The notes under the pieces were generated by a model. The model searched no databases and was not told where the DNA came from. It saw only the letters and a program-made list of their open reading frames with translations. From contig CM022673.1 of assembly GCA_012295275.1 (NCBI GenBank), positions 3,696,105-3,760,104 on the forward strand: DNA of 64,000 bases, written 5' to 3'. Made by a program: the position numbers and the translations under genes. Position 1 is the stretch's first letter; the number at the start of each line of letters is the position of its first letter. Shown in pieces: positions 1-14,200 of the stretch. The stretch is from Chrysomallon squamiferum. Taxonomy: Eukaryota > Mollusca > Gastropoda > Neomphalida > Peltospiridae.

Positions 1-600
1 TCTTTTTACAAACCAATGACATTTCTTTTTTTCAAACTGATCTGCAGCAGGAATCAGTGACACTTCTTAATACAAACTAATGTGTAGCAGGAACTGCAGT
101 AGTTAACTAATATGAAGAATAAACCAATAGTATTTCTTGACATAAACTAATCTACAGCAGGAACTGCAGTAGTTAACTAGTACGAAGAATAAACCAATAG
201 CATTTCTTGACATAAACTAATCTACAGCAGGAACTGCAGTAGTTAACTAGTACGAAGAATAAACCAATAGCATTTCTTGACATAAACTAATCTACAGCAG
301 GAACTGCAGTAGTTAACTAGTACGAAGAATAAACCAATAGCATTTCTTGACATAAACTAATCTACAGCAGGAACTGCAGTAGTTAACTAGTACGAAGAAT
401 AAACCAATAGCATTTCTTGACATAAACTAATCTACAGCAGGAACTGCAGTAGTTAACTAGTACGAAGAATAAACCAATAGCATTTCTTGACATAAACTAA
501 TCTACAGCAGGAACTGCAGTAGTTAACTAGTACGAAGAATAAACCAATAGCATTTCTTGACATAAACTAATCTACAGCAGGAACCAGTGGTACTTTCAGT
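1..600. repeat. 70-bp minisatellite in the last visible p190 intron
   Basis: The unit begins CATTTCTTGACATAAACTAA and includes TCTACAGCAGGAACTGCAGT. Seven starts are spaced exactly 70 bp apart (131, 201, 271, 341, 411, 481, 551) and are almost identical. Two degenerate units lie at 15-130. The array ends next to the donor of p190 exon 23. Confidence 0.97.
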
Positions 601-615
601 TATCAGCTAACTAAC

Positions 616-747
616 CTGCAGCATGAATGAGCTCATCATAAAGCTTCTGAGGTATTAGAGGTTCTGTTAGATCCATGAAGAAACCTTTGAGAACTGTGGC
701 TACTGCATTCACCTGGATCTCCAGAGTGGAAATGTCCACATTGGGAT
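616..747 (-). CDS. ARHGAP35/ARHGAP5-like: p190 RhoGAP exon 23 (RhoGAP core; last exon in window)
   Basis: Residues ~1526-1569. It reads [20 protein letters not shown], then [20 protein letters not shown]. The FF.(D/E)L.(E/D)PL.P pattern is the RhoGAP signature, here with Thr where human has Pro in ELPDPLVP. Acceptor GTGTTTCAG, donor G|GTTAGT, which abuts the 70-bp minisatellite. The remaining RhoGAP exons lie off the left edge. Confidence 0.95.
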
Positions 748-1588
748 CTGAAACACAAAATAAATCATTACTGTTTTTGCAGTTTAGACAAAAGCAGCAT
801 CTTGCATAGTTTATAAACAGTTGAATGTTTAGAGAGGTAGCAAAAGAAAAAGAGTGAGACAAAGAGACAGAGAGAGAATTATTGTCATCTCATTCCTTAA
901 ATAAAAATAATCCTTTCTAAGAATAATAACAACTTTATTCCTCATAATATATCTTCATTAGATCAATAAACTGCTAACCTTGTTGTTCTGTCTTGATGGA
1001 AGTGTTTTGAAAACTAACATGCCTTTCCATAATGGCCATTAGTACCATGTGTACTCTAATTATAGTAATGTTAATTAACTCTATATTCTACTCAAGAAAT
1101 CTTGACGTTCCCTTTCAAGTCAAGAAAGCAATACCTATCTGTTTCAGAACTAATTAAATACAACATTACAAGTTGGAGCCTAATTGTATACATCACAAAC
1201 AATAGAGAACTATAGAAATATTCTGCAGACAGACAGACAGACACACAAACACACACACTGAGTAGCACAAATATATCTCCAACACAAGTAAACCACACGC
1301 TCACAAAAAGGCACATGCACATGAACACACACACGCACACATAATCTAAATTTTACAATATTTATTGAACATTTAGCAATACTTTGATTAAGACTGACTG
1401 CTAAGACATTGAAAAGGATTAAAGTCAAGGTAATACATTGTAACAACAAACCTTCATTAACTTTACTGACAAGGAGATCAACTTGTGCTTTATTTCCTGG
1501 TATTCTGTAAATACCTTCAGCCTGCAGACCTGTGTTTTAAAAATAATAATAATTTAAAACAAACTAACAAACATAGAAACAAATCTGA

Positions 1589-1620
<32 letters not shown>

Positions 1621-2154
1621 CAACAAAAATAATAGTAGTAGTAGTAGTAGTAGTAGTAGTAATAATAACAAGAACAATTTGAAAATTATTTAAACTGTGC
1701 AGAATCACTCAATACAATTAAAAGAAAACTGAGTTCAAAGTTTACAATCAAATATTTATACAATCTAATGTACAACTATACAGAATAAAGTTATATTTTA
1801 TATGGTGCTTCTTTATTTTGATCAAAATAAAGTAAATACTGTTTCAAATATTATTTTTGTGTTCTGAAATAGATACAACTAATAAAAGCCCATCTACGCA
1901 CAGACTTTAACTCATTATTACTTCCTCCTTTATTAAACATTACCTTCTTGTTCTATGTATGTGATACACTTCTCCACGAAGGAAGGAATAAAAGGATTGT
2001 CGTTAGATGTAGGGAAGTCCTCGAGGAAGAACCCACTCTGTGAGGGACCCGACGTTTTGCTGTCTTTCTTCTTTATCTTCTTCTGTAATTTTTCTTTTTC
2101 TTTTTGTTTCTTTTCCTGCAAAGAAGATAAAAGTAAAATAAATAAATGATTTTG

Positions 2155-2190
<36 letters not shown>

Positions 2191-3790
2191 ATCAAATAAA
2201 ATAAATAAAACAAATAATATTAATAAAATTTAAATGGTAATAAAAACAACAGGAGAAACAATGACCAAAAAACAAAAAAAAAACCACATAAAAGTCCAGA
2301 TTTTGTTGACCATTTTTACTTCAAGCAAATGCAAAACCCCAAAACAACTAAATAGGCCTGTAGCTTTATTCCTATCTCATTAACATCACAATATGACAGG
2401 GTGGTTTTTTTGTTAACAAATATTCATTCATAATCAAACTTAAACACCATCAAGTGATGTGTGTAACATGATTTTTAGCTTGAACTGATCAGCAAGTCAA
2501 ACAGAGAAGGCAATGTGAACATTTTTTAATCACTACATATTTGGAAAAACGTTCTTTTATGACAATACAAGACATTTCTGGAAACAAACAAGATGCTAAA
2601 TAACAGATTATAAAAAAGATTATTAATCTATTTTTTCTTCAAACGTACATATAATATATTTATACTCATACATATTAACATACACACACATATATAAACA
2701 CATACAAATACAAGTAAACATAGCCAATACATATATGCATACTATCTGTCTCCAATAAATTTATTTTTCTCAAACTGCGCACAAAATAAAATACTGTAAG
2801 TAAATAATATATTAAAAATTTAAATTTTAGTTTAATATATTTTATAGAAAAAAAAAAAAAATTTAAAATTAAAAAATATTGGAAGAAAGAAATACATTAA
2901 AAATTCTAATTTTTGCAGTTAACATATTTAACAGAATTTTTTTTTTTTTATATATATATATATAAAAAAAAAAAAAAAGATATTCAAGAAAGAAAGAAAA
3001 AAAGTATATTTCTGGATATGTCGAAAGCTGGTCTAAAATTTACCTCTAGAGAACTCTGACATTCAGTTTCGTCATTATCCAGTTTTCTATAGTTCCCAGC
3101 ACAAACACAAACTGATGCTGAACATCCCATTGATATTACTACTAAGTTATATACATATAAAAATTCATTTTAAATAGGGTTGCTCTAAACCTTTCAGTTT
3201 AGTAAACAGAATTCCTCTTAGAAAAATGATCTTTTTAGTTATTTTGATTTATAACAGAGATTTTCAGTGAAGCAGCTTAACCACCTGACAGTACAGATCT
3301 AATAAGTAAATAAAAGTTGATTTTTAAAAAAAATCTGTGACAATAAAATCTTTTTGATAAAATATTAAAAAAAAAAAAAAAAAAAATAAGTAAATAAAAT
3401 AAACGACTATTGCATACAGTGATCACCACAGTAATCTGTTCTTTTTGGTAACCTTAATTCCTAACTATAATGTTTTCACTTCCCTAAGTTATATGACACC
3501 AAAAGAATTCAGTTTAGAAGACACCACTGTTCATGTGACTGTCTTCAATACCAACAAGTAATTCATCCAGATCTTTACTGCATAGAACAATGAACTACAA
3601 ACAATAATATGCCAAGAATATAATGTCCAACTGTTTTAGAAACTGTCAAAATACACTTGAGTAATTAAGCAACTATTAGAAGTCAGTCAGAAAAATCAAG
3701 GCATGAAGAAATTCATGTATTAATAAAAGAATATTGATTTTAAATAGATTAGCTAATGCGTGGCACTGCAGTGCAGGTATTAACATGTCT

Positions 3791-3824
<34 letters not shown>

Positions 3825-4140
3825 TAACAGCAATCTTGGGTTTATATTATGATTACAATCTATTACTGTACTCAGCCACTGACCACTGCTGAGAGTAAAG
3901 AAATATATGAGATTTGTTGTTGGTTTTATGTACTAATCTAATTAATTTATTAATTATTATTACTGTGTATTTTTATGCTTTATTTCTAATATTTTTTTAA
4001 TAATAGGAAAAAAAAAAGAGGCTAATGAATCACACAAGAGATCATTTTGTTTTTCAATTTTTTTTATAATGAATGTCATTATGCAATATGTTCTAAGTTG
4101 TGTAGTGAAAGCTTGTACAGTGACTTATGATTAACAACTG

Positions 4141-4177
<37 letters not shown>

Positions 4178-7100
4178 AAAAAATAACAATAACCAAAGAC
4201 AGGTGCACACACAGCACAATAAACTTGCATAACAATACAGTGAGTATTAACCAAGTCTGTCAGCAGATAAAATGTCTCTCAGTCTTTTTATGTGTGGTCT
4301 TTGTAACAAACATTGTAGCCCATGGCAACGATACAAACAAATCAGGCATTTGAATACATATTAACATTAAGCAGATACAGTGAACCAAACTGATAAGCAT
4401 AAACCTGTGAAGATAAAATGACAACATATATTACAGCTCTATGGAAAACTATCATTTTAGTCATGAAAGTCATCTACTATAGCATATTTACAATATGCCT
4501 GTTATATGCTCAGTCTTTATTGATTTATTTGACATCTGCTGTATGTTAAAACAATGTAATCAGCACAAGTTAAATATTTATTTACATTCTCATGTATTAT
4601 GTGTGACTCAAAGTGCTCATCACTGCAATTTAATAGTCAAACAGGCAGATGATTGTTTCAGTCAATATAACAATACTTTTACTGAATTTATAAACATTGT
4701 GATGTACTGATTAAGACACCAATGTCACAAGAGCATGCTAGATGGCAACTTTGCCATCATGGCACCAATACCAGGTTAATTCAGGGATGCATAAAATGAC
4801 AAAAAAATTTCTCTAGTACTCAAACAGGGTGCTAAAGATGAAAATAATTTACAATAACTTCTGTGATTAACAGCACATTAAAAACATTTAGAAACCGATT
4901 TTACATTTAAAAAAAAAAAAAAAAAAAAAAAGCTTACTGAATACATTAAGCTAAAAATGAGAAATTTTGTTTTCCCATTTTACATGGTGACTAATATATT
5001 TTTCATTAAAAAAAATGTTTACATTATAATTTTTTTTTTTTTTTTTATTATCATTATTTATTTATTTGTTACTATTTTTGTTTTTGCACTACTTAAATCA
5101 TTTCAAGACTACTATTTCCACCAAGTGATCCAGTTTATTATCTCATATTCAATTATATATTCTACATTTTAAGTTAGAAAATACCCTGGCTCCGTCATTA
5201 ATGGTATTCTGTAGCCAATGAATCAAAATAGAACATTTCTTCTAAATATTAACCACAGATACATTTTAAAAAACAAATTTAATGTTCTAATTAGTTTCAT
5301 GTGAATTACTGTTCCAACACAAAAGACAACAAAGAAAAAAAGTGTTTGAGAAGTATACAAAATCAAATTTCAAAAGAAGTCAAGAATCTATATACAAACA
5401 ATGAATGTTTTCTAGTGTACTTCACATTTAATTTTTGGAATATATGTTTCAATACTCAACTAATAAAAAATAAAAAAATAAAAAAATAAAAATAAAAAAA
5501 TGGAAAAAATCAGAGATCTATAAAAATTAATTATCTCAGTTTCAAAGACAGACAGAAAAAAATACCACTGTAAGATTTAAACACAGATTAATATTAAACA
5601 AACCTCTTCTTTTAATCTTCTCCGTTCGTCATCTCGGTTTCTTTTTTCTTGCTTTTTCTTCTGTTTTTCTGGATCATGGAGGGTCACAAATAACTTGTGT
5701 TTCCAGTGACCACTGTCATTGGGATCACAATCTTCACCACCCATAACTCCATACTAGAAAAGAATACAAAAAAGATTGTGAGGCACAGGGTGATACAGAA
5801 CTAATCTAACCAAATATACTGGAAGAAAAAACTAAAATTAGGTTCATTAAAATAATTTTCTTTTAATATGTGTACTGATAATAATTATTATAAAAACAAT
5901 TTTTTATTATAAATTATATATATATACTTTAAACAATATTAAGTATCCATCATTTGTTTTTTAAAAGTCCTCTTAGAATTGTTACAATCTTGTTTTTCCT
6001 CTTAAGAAACAATAGTGGGAAAAAAAAAAAAAAAAAAAAAAAAAATCCTGTTATGGTGATATGTTCTGACAGCCTGATTGACTGCTGAACATTTCTTACA
6101 ATATTCAAAGCTGTAGCGTAAAAAATAAGCAATAAGTTGTAAAAGCAAAAGAAAATATAATCATTAAAAAACAACACCAACAAAACAAGTTTGAATGCTG
6201 ACAACAAAAGCTTCACAACAAATTGAAGAAAAATATTTCAAAGAAACATCCATGGTGAAGAGAAATGTTTAGTAAGAGAGTATCTTTATTTATTTATTTA
6301 TTTATTTTTTTTTTTTTGTAGAATAATATCCTTCTAACAAAGTAATCAATGAGGAAAGAAACCATCAACAAAATTACTGACGAAGTAAAATATTCAGTCC
6401 AAGGCAACTGTTAAACTAGAACAGGTTTACAATGAAAACCTTTTGGGCAAGATAAACTTTAAAAAACCCACAAAAACAATATGAAAACTTGACATCAGAT
6501 TCTACTCAGCACCTCCTTTCTCTCAATATTCAACTCTTCCTACAATAATTATATGAAAAATAAATTTAATGACTTGAATAAGTGTCTGTATTGTATCATG
6601 AGTTAAGGAGGGCATGATCCTATGGGACCAAGATTCTAGGACAGTTTTCTGTTTGCAGCATTGTGTTAATGTTAGAATCTTAGTTGTAATTACAGAGATA
6701 ATTTTACAGTGTTCATCCCAGTATTAACAACAATATCATAAAGGTTAATAAATCACCATTTTGGGGTGAAAAAAAAAAAACACACATAGAAAAATAAATT
6801 TATAAATTTATAAATAAATAGTGTTTGTTGATAAGTTTGAATGGAAATGTAATAAGCTGATTGTTATCTATAGAAAAACATAAAAACAGATTGATTTGTA
6901 TAAATATATCAGTGAGTGACAATGATTGAACTCTCTTATGTATGGTCAGGAATTCATAGCATACAAATAGGTAGTTGGAAGAAACAAAAGACTTAAAAAT
7001 GAAAACAGTGGTAAAAAGAAAATAAATACAACTGGAATGCCAAAACAGAATAGTTCAAAGCACAAATATGATTGAAAATGGGAATAATAAAGAACTAAAC

Positions 7101-9580
7101 ACATCTGTGTGGAAAAGAATGATGCAAAAATGCTGAAGGTTTTCAAATAAACACAGTGAGATGAGTGATGACAGGAACACAGTTGTGGTGAATGGATGTA
7201 CACAACAACTGTAAATGATCAGCTTTAAAAAAACTAGAGTTTTAACTTCTTTTTTTTTCTTTTTTTTTAATTACCTCATGGGAAACAATTTTCCTAGTAG
7301 GAAATTGCATGCGTATGCATTGTGTTTGAATTAAATTGATACACACCTGCAAAGAAAGAGAAATCTGGTGATATTAAGAAATAAAAGAAACACTGCAGCA
7401 AAACTTACCCAAGCAGAATACCGAAACTGCATCATCTCCAGTGACAATGTACAAAAAAAAAAAAAGCTACCACCAGAGAAATCTGAGAGACAAGCTTCAA
7501 AGAAGATACTGAAAGGATACAACACCTCGATACTGAATACTGGATACTGAAAGGATACAACACGTCCTACCCTGATGTTTTTATATAAACTGTTTTGCGA
7601 ATATTATTATTAATGATTGCAGGTCATACTGACTTACCCGTGGCAGAGTTGTGTATGATGTCTGCATGGCAGGATAAGACTGGTACTCTTCCAGGGCTTG
7701 TCTCCGGGGCGGAGAGCCGTAGTGGTCACTGTCAGACATGGGGGGACTGATGAAACGCTGAGGACTGTTTGAGACCAGGGAGCGAAGGTTTCGCTGTTTC
7801 AACGATCTTCTCTTCTTCTCTTTGCGACTGCTGAGAAATTCATCACCCGTTCCGTCACTGTTTTCTTCCGAGGCAGAGTTGCTTCGAACTGAAAAAAAAA
7901 TAAAATCAATGTATTTAATAACACTACATCTGAATTTAACAAGCAGCTAAACTACTAACACACTTCAAGGATGAACTTGTGTTTAAATGTAACTTCCGTA
8001 TCAAAATCTCTTGTAACTGTTTATCATACACATCTTTAAGTGTTTTCAAATACAACACAAGTACAAAATCTGCTCACCTCTGTCAGCACTGGCACTGACC
8101 CTCTGACTTCTGTGTTTTTCAGAATACAAAGGTTTAGCATAGGCATCGTGTATTTTCTGTTTTGACTTCTTTCTGTACGGAGTGGGTCGTCGACTCACTC
8201 GGTGGTAGATAGATTCCTGCTTTTTCTCCCGTTCCAATGAACTGTACTCGGAGTCATCTGAATCTGAACCTTCAACAAAAACATAAATGTTTGAAATTAA
8301 AAACAATTTAAAAACAAATAAAATAAAATGATGTCATAAACTGATACAGAAGTACAACACATTTATTTCACTATTTATTCACACTGTGAAGTAAACTTTA
8401 ATAAGAAACAAATAAATTTCTGGGAAGTCTATAACAAGGGTATGTCCACTATTATTTACAGCTGCAAAAATTAACAACAAAATAAAATAATGGAGGTATA
8501 ACAAACAATTAGATTTACCTGATTTATTTACAACATCAACATTAATAATAAATAAAATAACCAAGTGGAAATATACAAAAATGCAGTTAACTTATTTGTA
8601 TAATTAATAAGAAATAAATTCAAAAACAAATTATGCTGTGTCTAATGATTTACCTTTATTTTTCTGTCTTGATGTTGATTTGATTCTACATAATTTCCCT
8701 GCAGGCAGAGCATCCTGAACTAGAGCATAATCATTCTCCTCTGCTTCAATTCGACTAACAGCATCCTGTACAGATAAACATTACAAACATCAGTCAAAAG
8801 AGTGGCTCCTTGTTAAAATATTTCATAAAAAAAAAAATTAAAAGAAGAAATAAAGAAAAAAGATTTTTAATATGTCAAGATAAAGATAAGTCGTTTTCTT
8901 TTTACAATAAAACAAAACAAAACAATGTTAGTAATAATTCAAAGAGGAAAAGAAGATTCTTAATTTTCATATGACACCTCAAAACAGTGGTTTTTAATCA
9001 TTCAGAAAAAGAAAGAGAAGTGAACAGGCTCAGAGAAAAGTTTGTAACCATTCATTCAAAACAGTAACAACAACAGTATTAATTAACAACAACCAACATC
9101 AACCTAATCATAATGCACTGTTTGTATGTGAGATGCCAGTTTCAAGATATAATTCTGGGATATAGTTTTTTGAAAGAAACCTTCACATGCATAACAAATG
9201 ATACTTGATTAACTATTTTAAGTATCAGTCATCCTACCCCCTCCCCCCTCAAAAAAAAAAAAAATGGAACAAAATGAAAACCGTAACTGCAACCATCAAA
9301 AAAGAAAAGCCATAATATCTAAAAAATCTTACTTTAAAATAAAACAATAATACAAAAACCCCAAACCTGTAAAAAGATTTCTTTCAACCATTTAAAAAAC
9401 TTTCTAAAGTCAATTTTTTTTTTTTTAAATGTGCTAGTGAATTTATATTTTTGTTTTCAAATTGTATTTTAGAAATTGTTTTATATGATTCAAGTTCTAA
9501 TCAAGAATCTTCCAAATATCTTTTGTTTATTAATTCCACCCAAAAATATCAGAATAAAGAAATATATTTTAAAGAGAGGG

Positions 9581-9614
<34 letters not shown>

Positions 9615-9913
9615 AAAATAAAATAAAATGAATAATAATAATAATAATAAACAAAAAATAAACAAAATTAAGATTATAACAAAAAGAACCCAAAAAAAAA
9701 CTAGAAACAAATGATAAATTTATAATTAGTATATTATCTCCCAGTGAATTTTAAAAACCCTATTGTACAGATGAAAACTCATTAGATTCGTCAGCCATGG
9801 ATACAATAGTGAATGAGATTTACCTTCACTGTACAGTAATCTGGGATTTCTATAGGTTCTGGAATTGCTAAAGGAGCTTGAATCTGGTTCGCACCCTGTG
9901 ACTGGAAATGCAA

Positions 9914-9948
<35 letters not shown>

Positions 9949-10084
9949 CTTGGTTACTACAGAACAGAAACAAACCCAACACCATCAGTCATTTCACACA
10001 TGCATTTTCATGTCAAACAGTCGTGCAAACTGGTTAGTTGTTAAACAAAATGTTTTAAAAAACAAACAATCTCAGTCAATTCAA

Positions 10085-10121
<37 letters not shown>

Positions 10122-11225
10122 AACATCAGAGAAATATAAAAAATATGAGAACATAATATATTTATTATATATATATAGATATATATATATATATATATTA
10201 TAAGAAAAACTTCAGATTTTATGTTTCTGGAAAATGAAAAATTCATAAAATCTGATTTAAAAAACAACAAAAAGAAGTTTAATTAACTTACATATGAGAA
10301 TTATAACAAAATTTCTTTTATCAGTGTTTACAAAAATCAGAATATACAGAGTTTTTGTTTTTTTTAATTTCTTTTACTAAGAAGGTAACACATTTTAATC
10401 ATGGTGTGTATGGAGGATCCCTCTAAATCTACTGAACACACAAAAACATATTACAATACTCCAGAGATTCAGTGATAACAGACGTGGTCATCAAAGTACA
10501 GATGGCTAAGCTACAGTGTACTTGCATTACTACAAATGAAGCTTTAATCTTGAACACATAATTATTAATCATTTTAATCTGAACAGTTTCTCAGTATATC
10601 AGAATTTAATTTAAAAATTAAATTAATTATCAATTTTTTTCTGTTTTGGCTGGTGAATGAGATCACCGTAAGCATTTAAAGATTAGAAAATGCATGTAAA
10701 ACATCAACAGTTATTTAACAATTCCGTATTATCCACTGTGATTTTACCCCTAGCTGTACATTTTTAAATGAACAAAAAACATCACCTCTAATTTTTTGTT
10801 TTTCTTATCTTAAACGACATCATAAAAAGATGCAGAACATTTAATCAGAAAATATATTACTCTTTTAGAACTGTGTGACTAAAGATTTAAAAAAATATTA
10901 TCTCCAGCTGTAAAGTTTTAATATTTCAGATATTTGGAAAGTTGAGTTTATCTCACCTGTGAACGAACGGCCATGTTTTTCCTCCGGTCAGCTGACGTTT
11001 GACAGTCGTTTTCTGCCCACTCCGCTTCGTGCTGCGACCGGCTCGAACCCAAGCGCATCTGGTGGTAGGTGTTGACCAGTGACTGGTTGTAGCCGTCGTT
11101 GTTTGACCACACTGCGTTGCCATGTGGATGACGGTGATGACTGTAAGCAGTGTTGTCTACCCAGGCTGAATATAAAAATCAAAAAATTGTAATAGTTTTT
11201 TAAGAAGTGAATAAAACAGGAAGAA

Positions 11226-11256
<31 letters not shown>

Positions 11257-14200
11257 ATACATTATAAAAAAAATTAGCAATATTTTTTTATGATTATTTG
11301 GTTTTATTTATTATTTTATTCATTTATTTTTATTATTATTATTATTATTATTTTTTTTTTTTTTTTTTTTTTTTACACAGGTGACAATGTTCATGGTTGT
11401 TTTTTTTGATGTTTTTATGGTATTGATGATTTTTGTTTGACTTTATCTACATTTTAAACCTTTCTGTTTTGTAAACATTTTTGTAACATACTTTTCTTTG
11501 TTGCTTATAGAAAATGTTCTGTCTTTTTCTAATAATAAAGCAAGGTAAGACAAATTATTTCCACATTAAATATTTTGAAATAAATCTGCTGCTAACAGGT
11601 TTTCTTCTTTGCTAATAAAATTGTATGCAGAAATTATGTGAAATTTTGCACAGTGGCAAAACCATTTTGGGATAAATGTCTGTTTAAAATATTGCATTTA
11701 TATATCAAATCTTAAATCTAATAGTAAAAAAACAACAAAATGTATCTAATATTTCTAAAACATGTTAATACAAAGTCATCTAAAACACATAATACCAAAT
11801 TTAAATCTTAGAAAGCTATGAACCTAATGCACATACCTGTACTAACCACTAATTTCACCGATCAGCTTTATTACCCGAATTATTTTATTAACAGAAAAAT
11901 ACCTTTACATTGGTATCTATAATATTAAACTTTATTAATATTTGCCGTGATTGTTGATTAGATATTTCTCACAAATACTAAACAACAGAAAGCATTTCTA
12001 AACTGATAAAATATTTCTAAACTGCCACAAAATATCCTAAACCATTTCTGATATGGACAAACTATTTGTGATTTATTAGCAGATAAGATAAAAATATCTT
12101 CTAAATTTGTGAAAAGAAAATGAAAATCTCTAAACTAAGATAAAATATTTTCATGTTTGAGTAAAAATATTTCTAAACCGCCTGAAATATTTCCTAAAAC
12201 AAATATTTATATAACAGACTCTTTAAGTGAATTTTAAAAATTGTTCAGTTATTTTTTCTACTGCATGCTTGACTTTTCAAAATAAATAATTGTAAATAAA
12301 ATTTAAAAAATAAATGTTAGAAAAGTAAATTTTTATTTTAGTATTACTTTACCTGCACATTCTAGTAGTCACAAATTATCACAGGTAAGCAAAATAAAAA
12401 TAAAAATAACAAAAAATAAATAATTAACAAAATAATATTGTTTTAAAATTTAGTAAGTATAAAAAGAAAATGTGGAATTTTCACTAAAATCAATACGTTA
12501 GTATTTTAGTAAAAATTAAACTCATTACTATTTTTTAATATTTTAAAACGAATTAATTCCAAATAAAAATTTTTAATATCCATTTAATATTATATAGATA
12601 ATTTACTGTTACACATTGGCTGTCATTTTAAAATTTACTGATCTTAGTAAATTTAATAATAAAACCAAAAAATTATACTTTATAGCATGCATAATATTTC
12701 AACAATTTTTCAAACTACTTGAGTCTCTATTTATATACAGTGTAAATCTACATTAGAATGACTATAATAGGCAATGCTAATTTAAAACTACTTTTGCTAA
12801 GCTAACACACTCATTTGTTTACTATCCTGAACAAATTTATATCATGCACATTAGAAATATGTGTTAAATTAGTACTGCAACATTACACAAATCCTTTGAA
12901 ATAATTCAAAACAAATAAAATGTAAGAAATATTACATGAAGCCATCAATAATTCAAAATACAATATATGTAATATTTCAATAAATAAACAGAAAAAAAAC
13001 AAAAAAAAAACATTGCAACAAAAACAAAAATAACCTCAAATCTGATGTAAGTTAATACAAGAACTGGCAGTCAATAAATTAAAATTAAAATTAAAATTAA
13101 AATTAAATACTCATAATAACAAACATTTGTTATATTTAAATAAAGAAAACAGAAAAATTAAAACATAAAGCTGCTATCTGGTCTGGAGATGCAATGGAAA
13201 CTAAAATTAAATAAACAATGAAAGATGCAGGATGGGCATTATTTCATGCCACTCTTTCATGCACTGATTATATTTTTTTCTCAGTACAATCTACAGGTTT
13301 CAAACAAAAATAATTATATGAAAATGAAAATGTATTTTAAAAGTGATAATAATTAAACCAAAAATTAAATAAAAATAATAGTCACTGTTTCTGACACAAA
13401 AATGATAATTTCCAAATAACATTAAACTAAATCTGAAATATTTATTTTACTATTTATTTACTCAGTAATTTATATAAAATAAAATAAAATAAAATAAAAT
13501 AAAATAAAATAAAATAAAATAAAATAAAATAAAAAAAAATAAATAAATAAATAAATAAAGTTTACAAATTTAAACAATTTTTTAATTTGCAATTTGGATG
13601 TTATAAATTTTGGATCAATATCTAATGACTTCTGTAACAAGCAGAAAAAATAAAGCCATAAAAAATAATTTAAAAATTTGAAATAAAAATACAAGTAGTC
13701 CATTAATTAATTAAAATAAAAATTTAAAAATAAATGCAAATATAAAATAAATAAATAAAAAATAAAATATAAAATAAAAATAGCAATAATCGAAATTAAA
13801 AATCACAGAATCACCGCTTCTAAATGACCAGCATTGAAATCAATAAAAAAAAAAAAAAACCCAAAAAACACAAAAAAATGCAAAATCAAAAAGAAGCAAT
13901 CCACTGTATGTCTTTGAAAAATAATTAAAAAATATGCTAAAAGCAAATCTGAGAGGTTCATGCATAAAAAAAAAAAGATTAAAAAAAGGCAAATTAATTT
14001 TCACCCTCTTCACTGCTTGAAGTCTGTTTGGATGTCAGTAGATGTGTTCGTTCATTTACAGGCTCATTCAATGCCCAGGCTTTGTTTTAAAGAAAAGAGA
14101 AATAGGCTTGTAAATAAAAAGAAATATAATAAAAACTCCATGCTCCTGTTTTAAATCACAGTGGTTTATGTTAATTACTGATATATACTATTACATTCAC

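Noticed and set aside
1-600. CRISPR-like regular array
   Set aside because: The 70-bp units are contiguous with no unique spacers, and the setting is an animal intron.
10988-11182. Arg/Gln-rich 64-codon minus-strand frame over p190 exon 15
   Set aside because: It is in a different phase from exons 14 and 16. The phase that joins both neighbours reads [10 protein letters not shown] instead.
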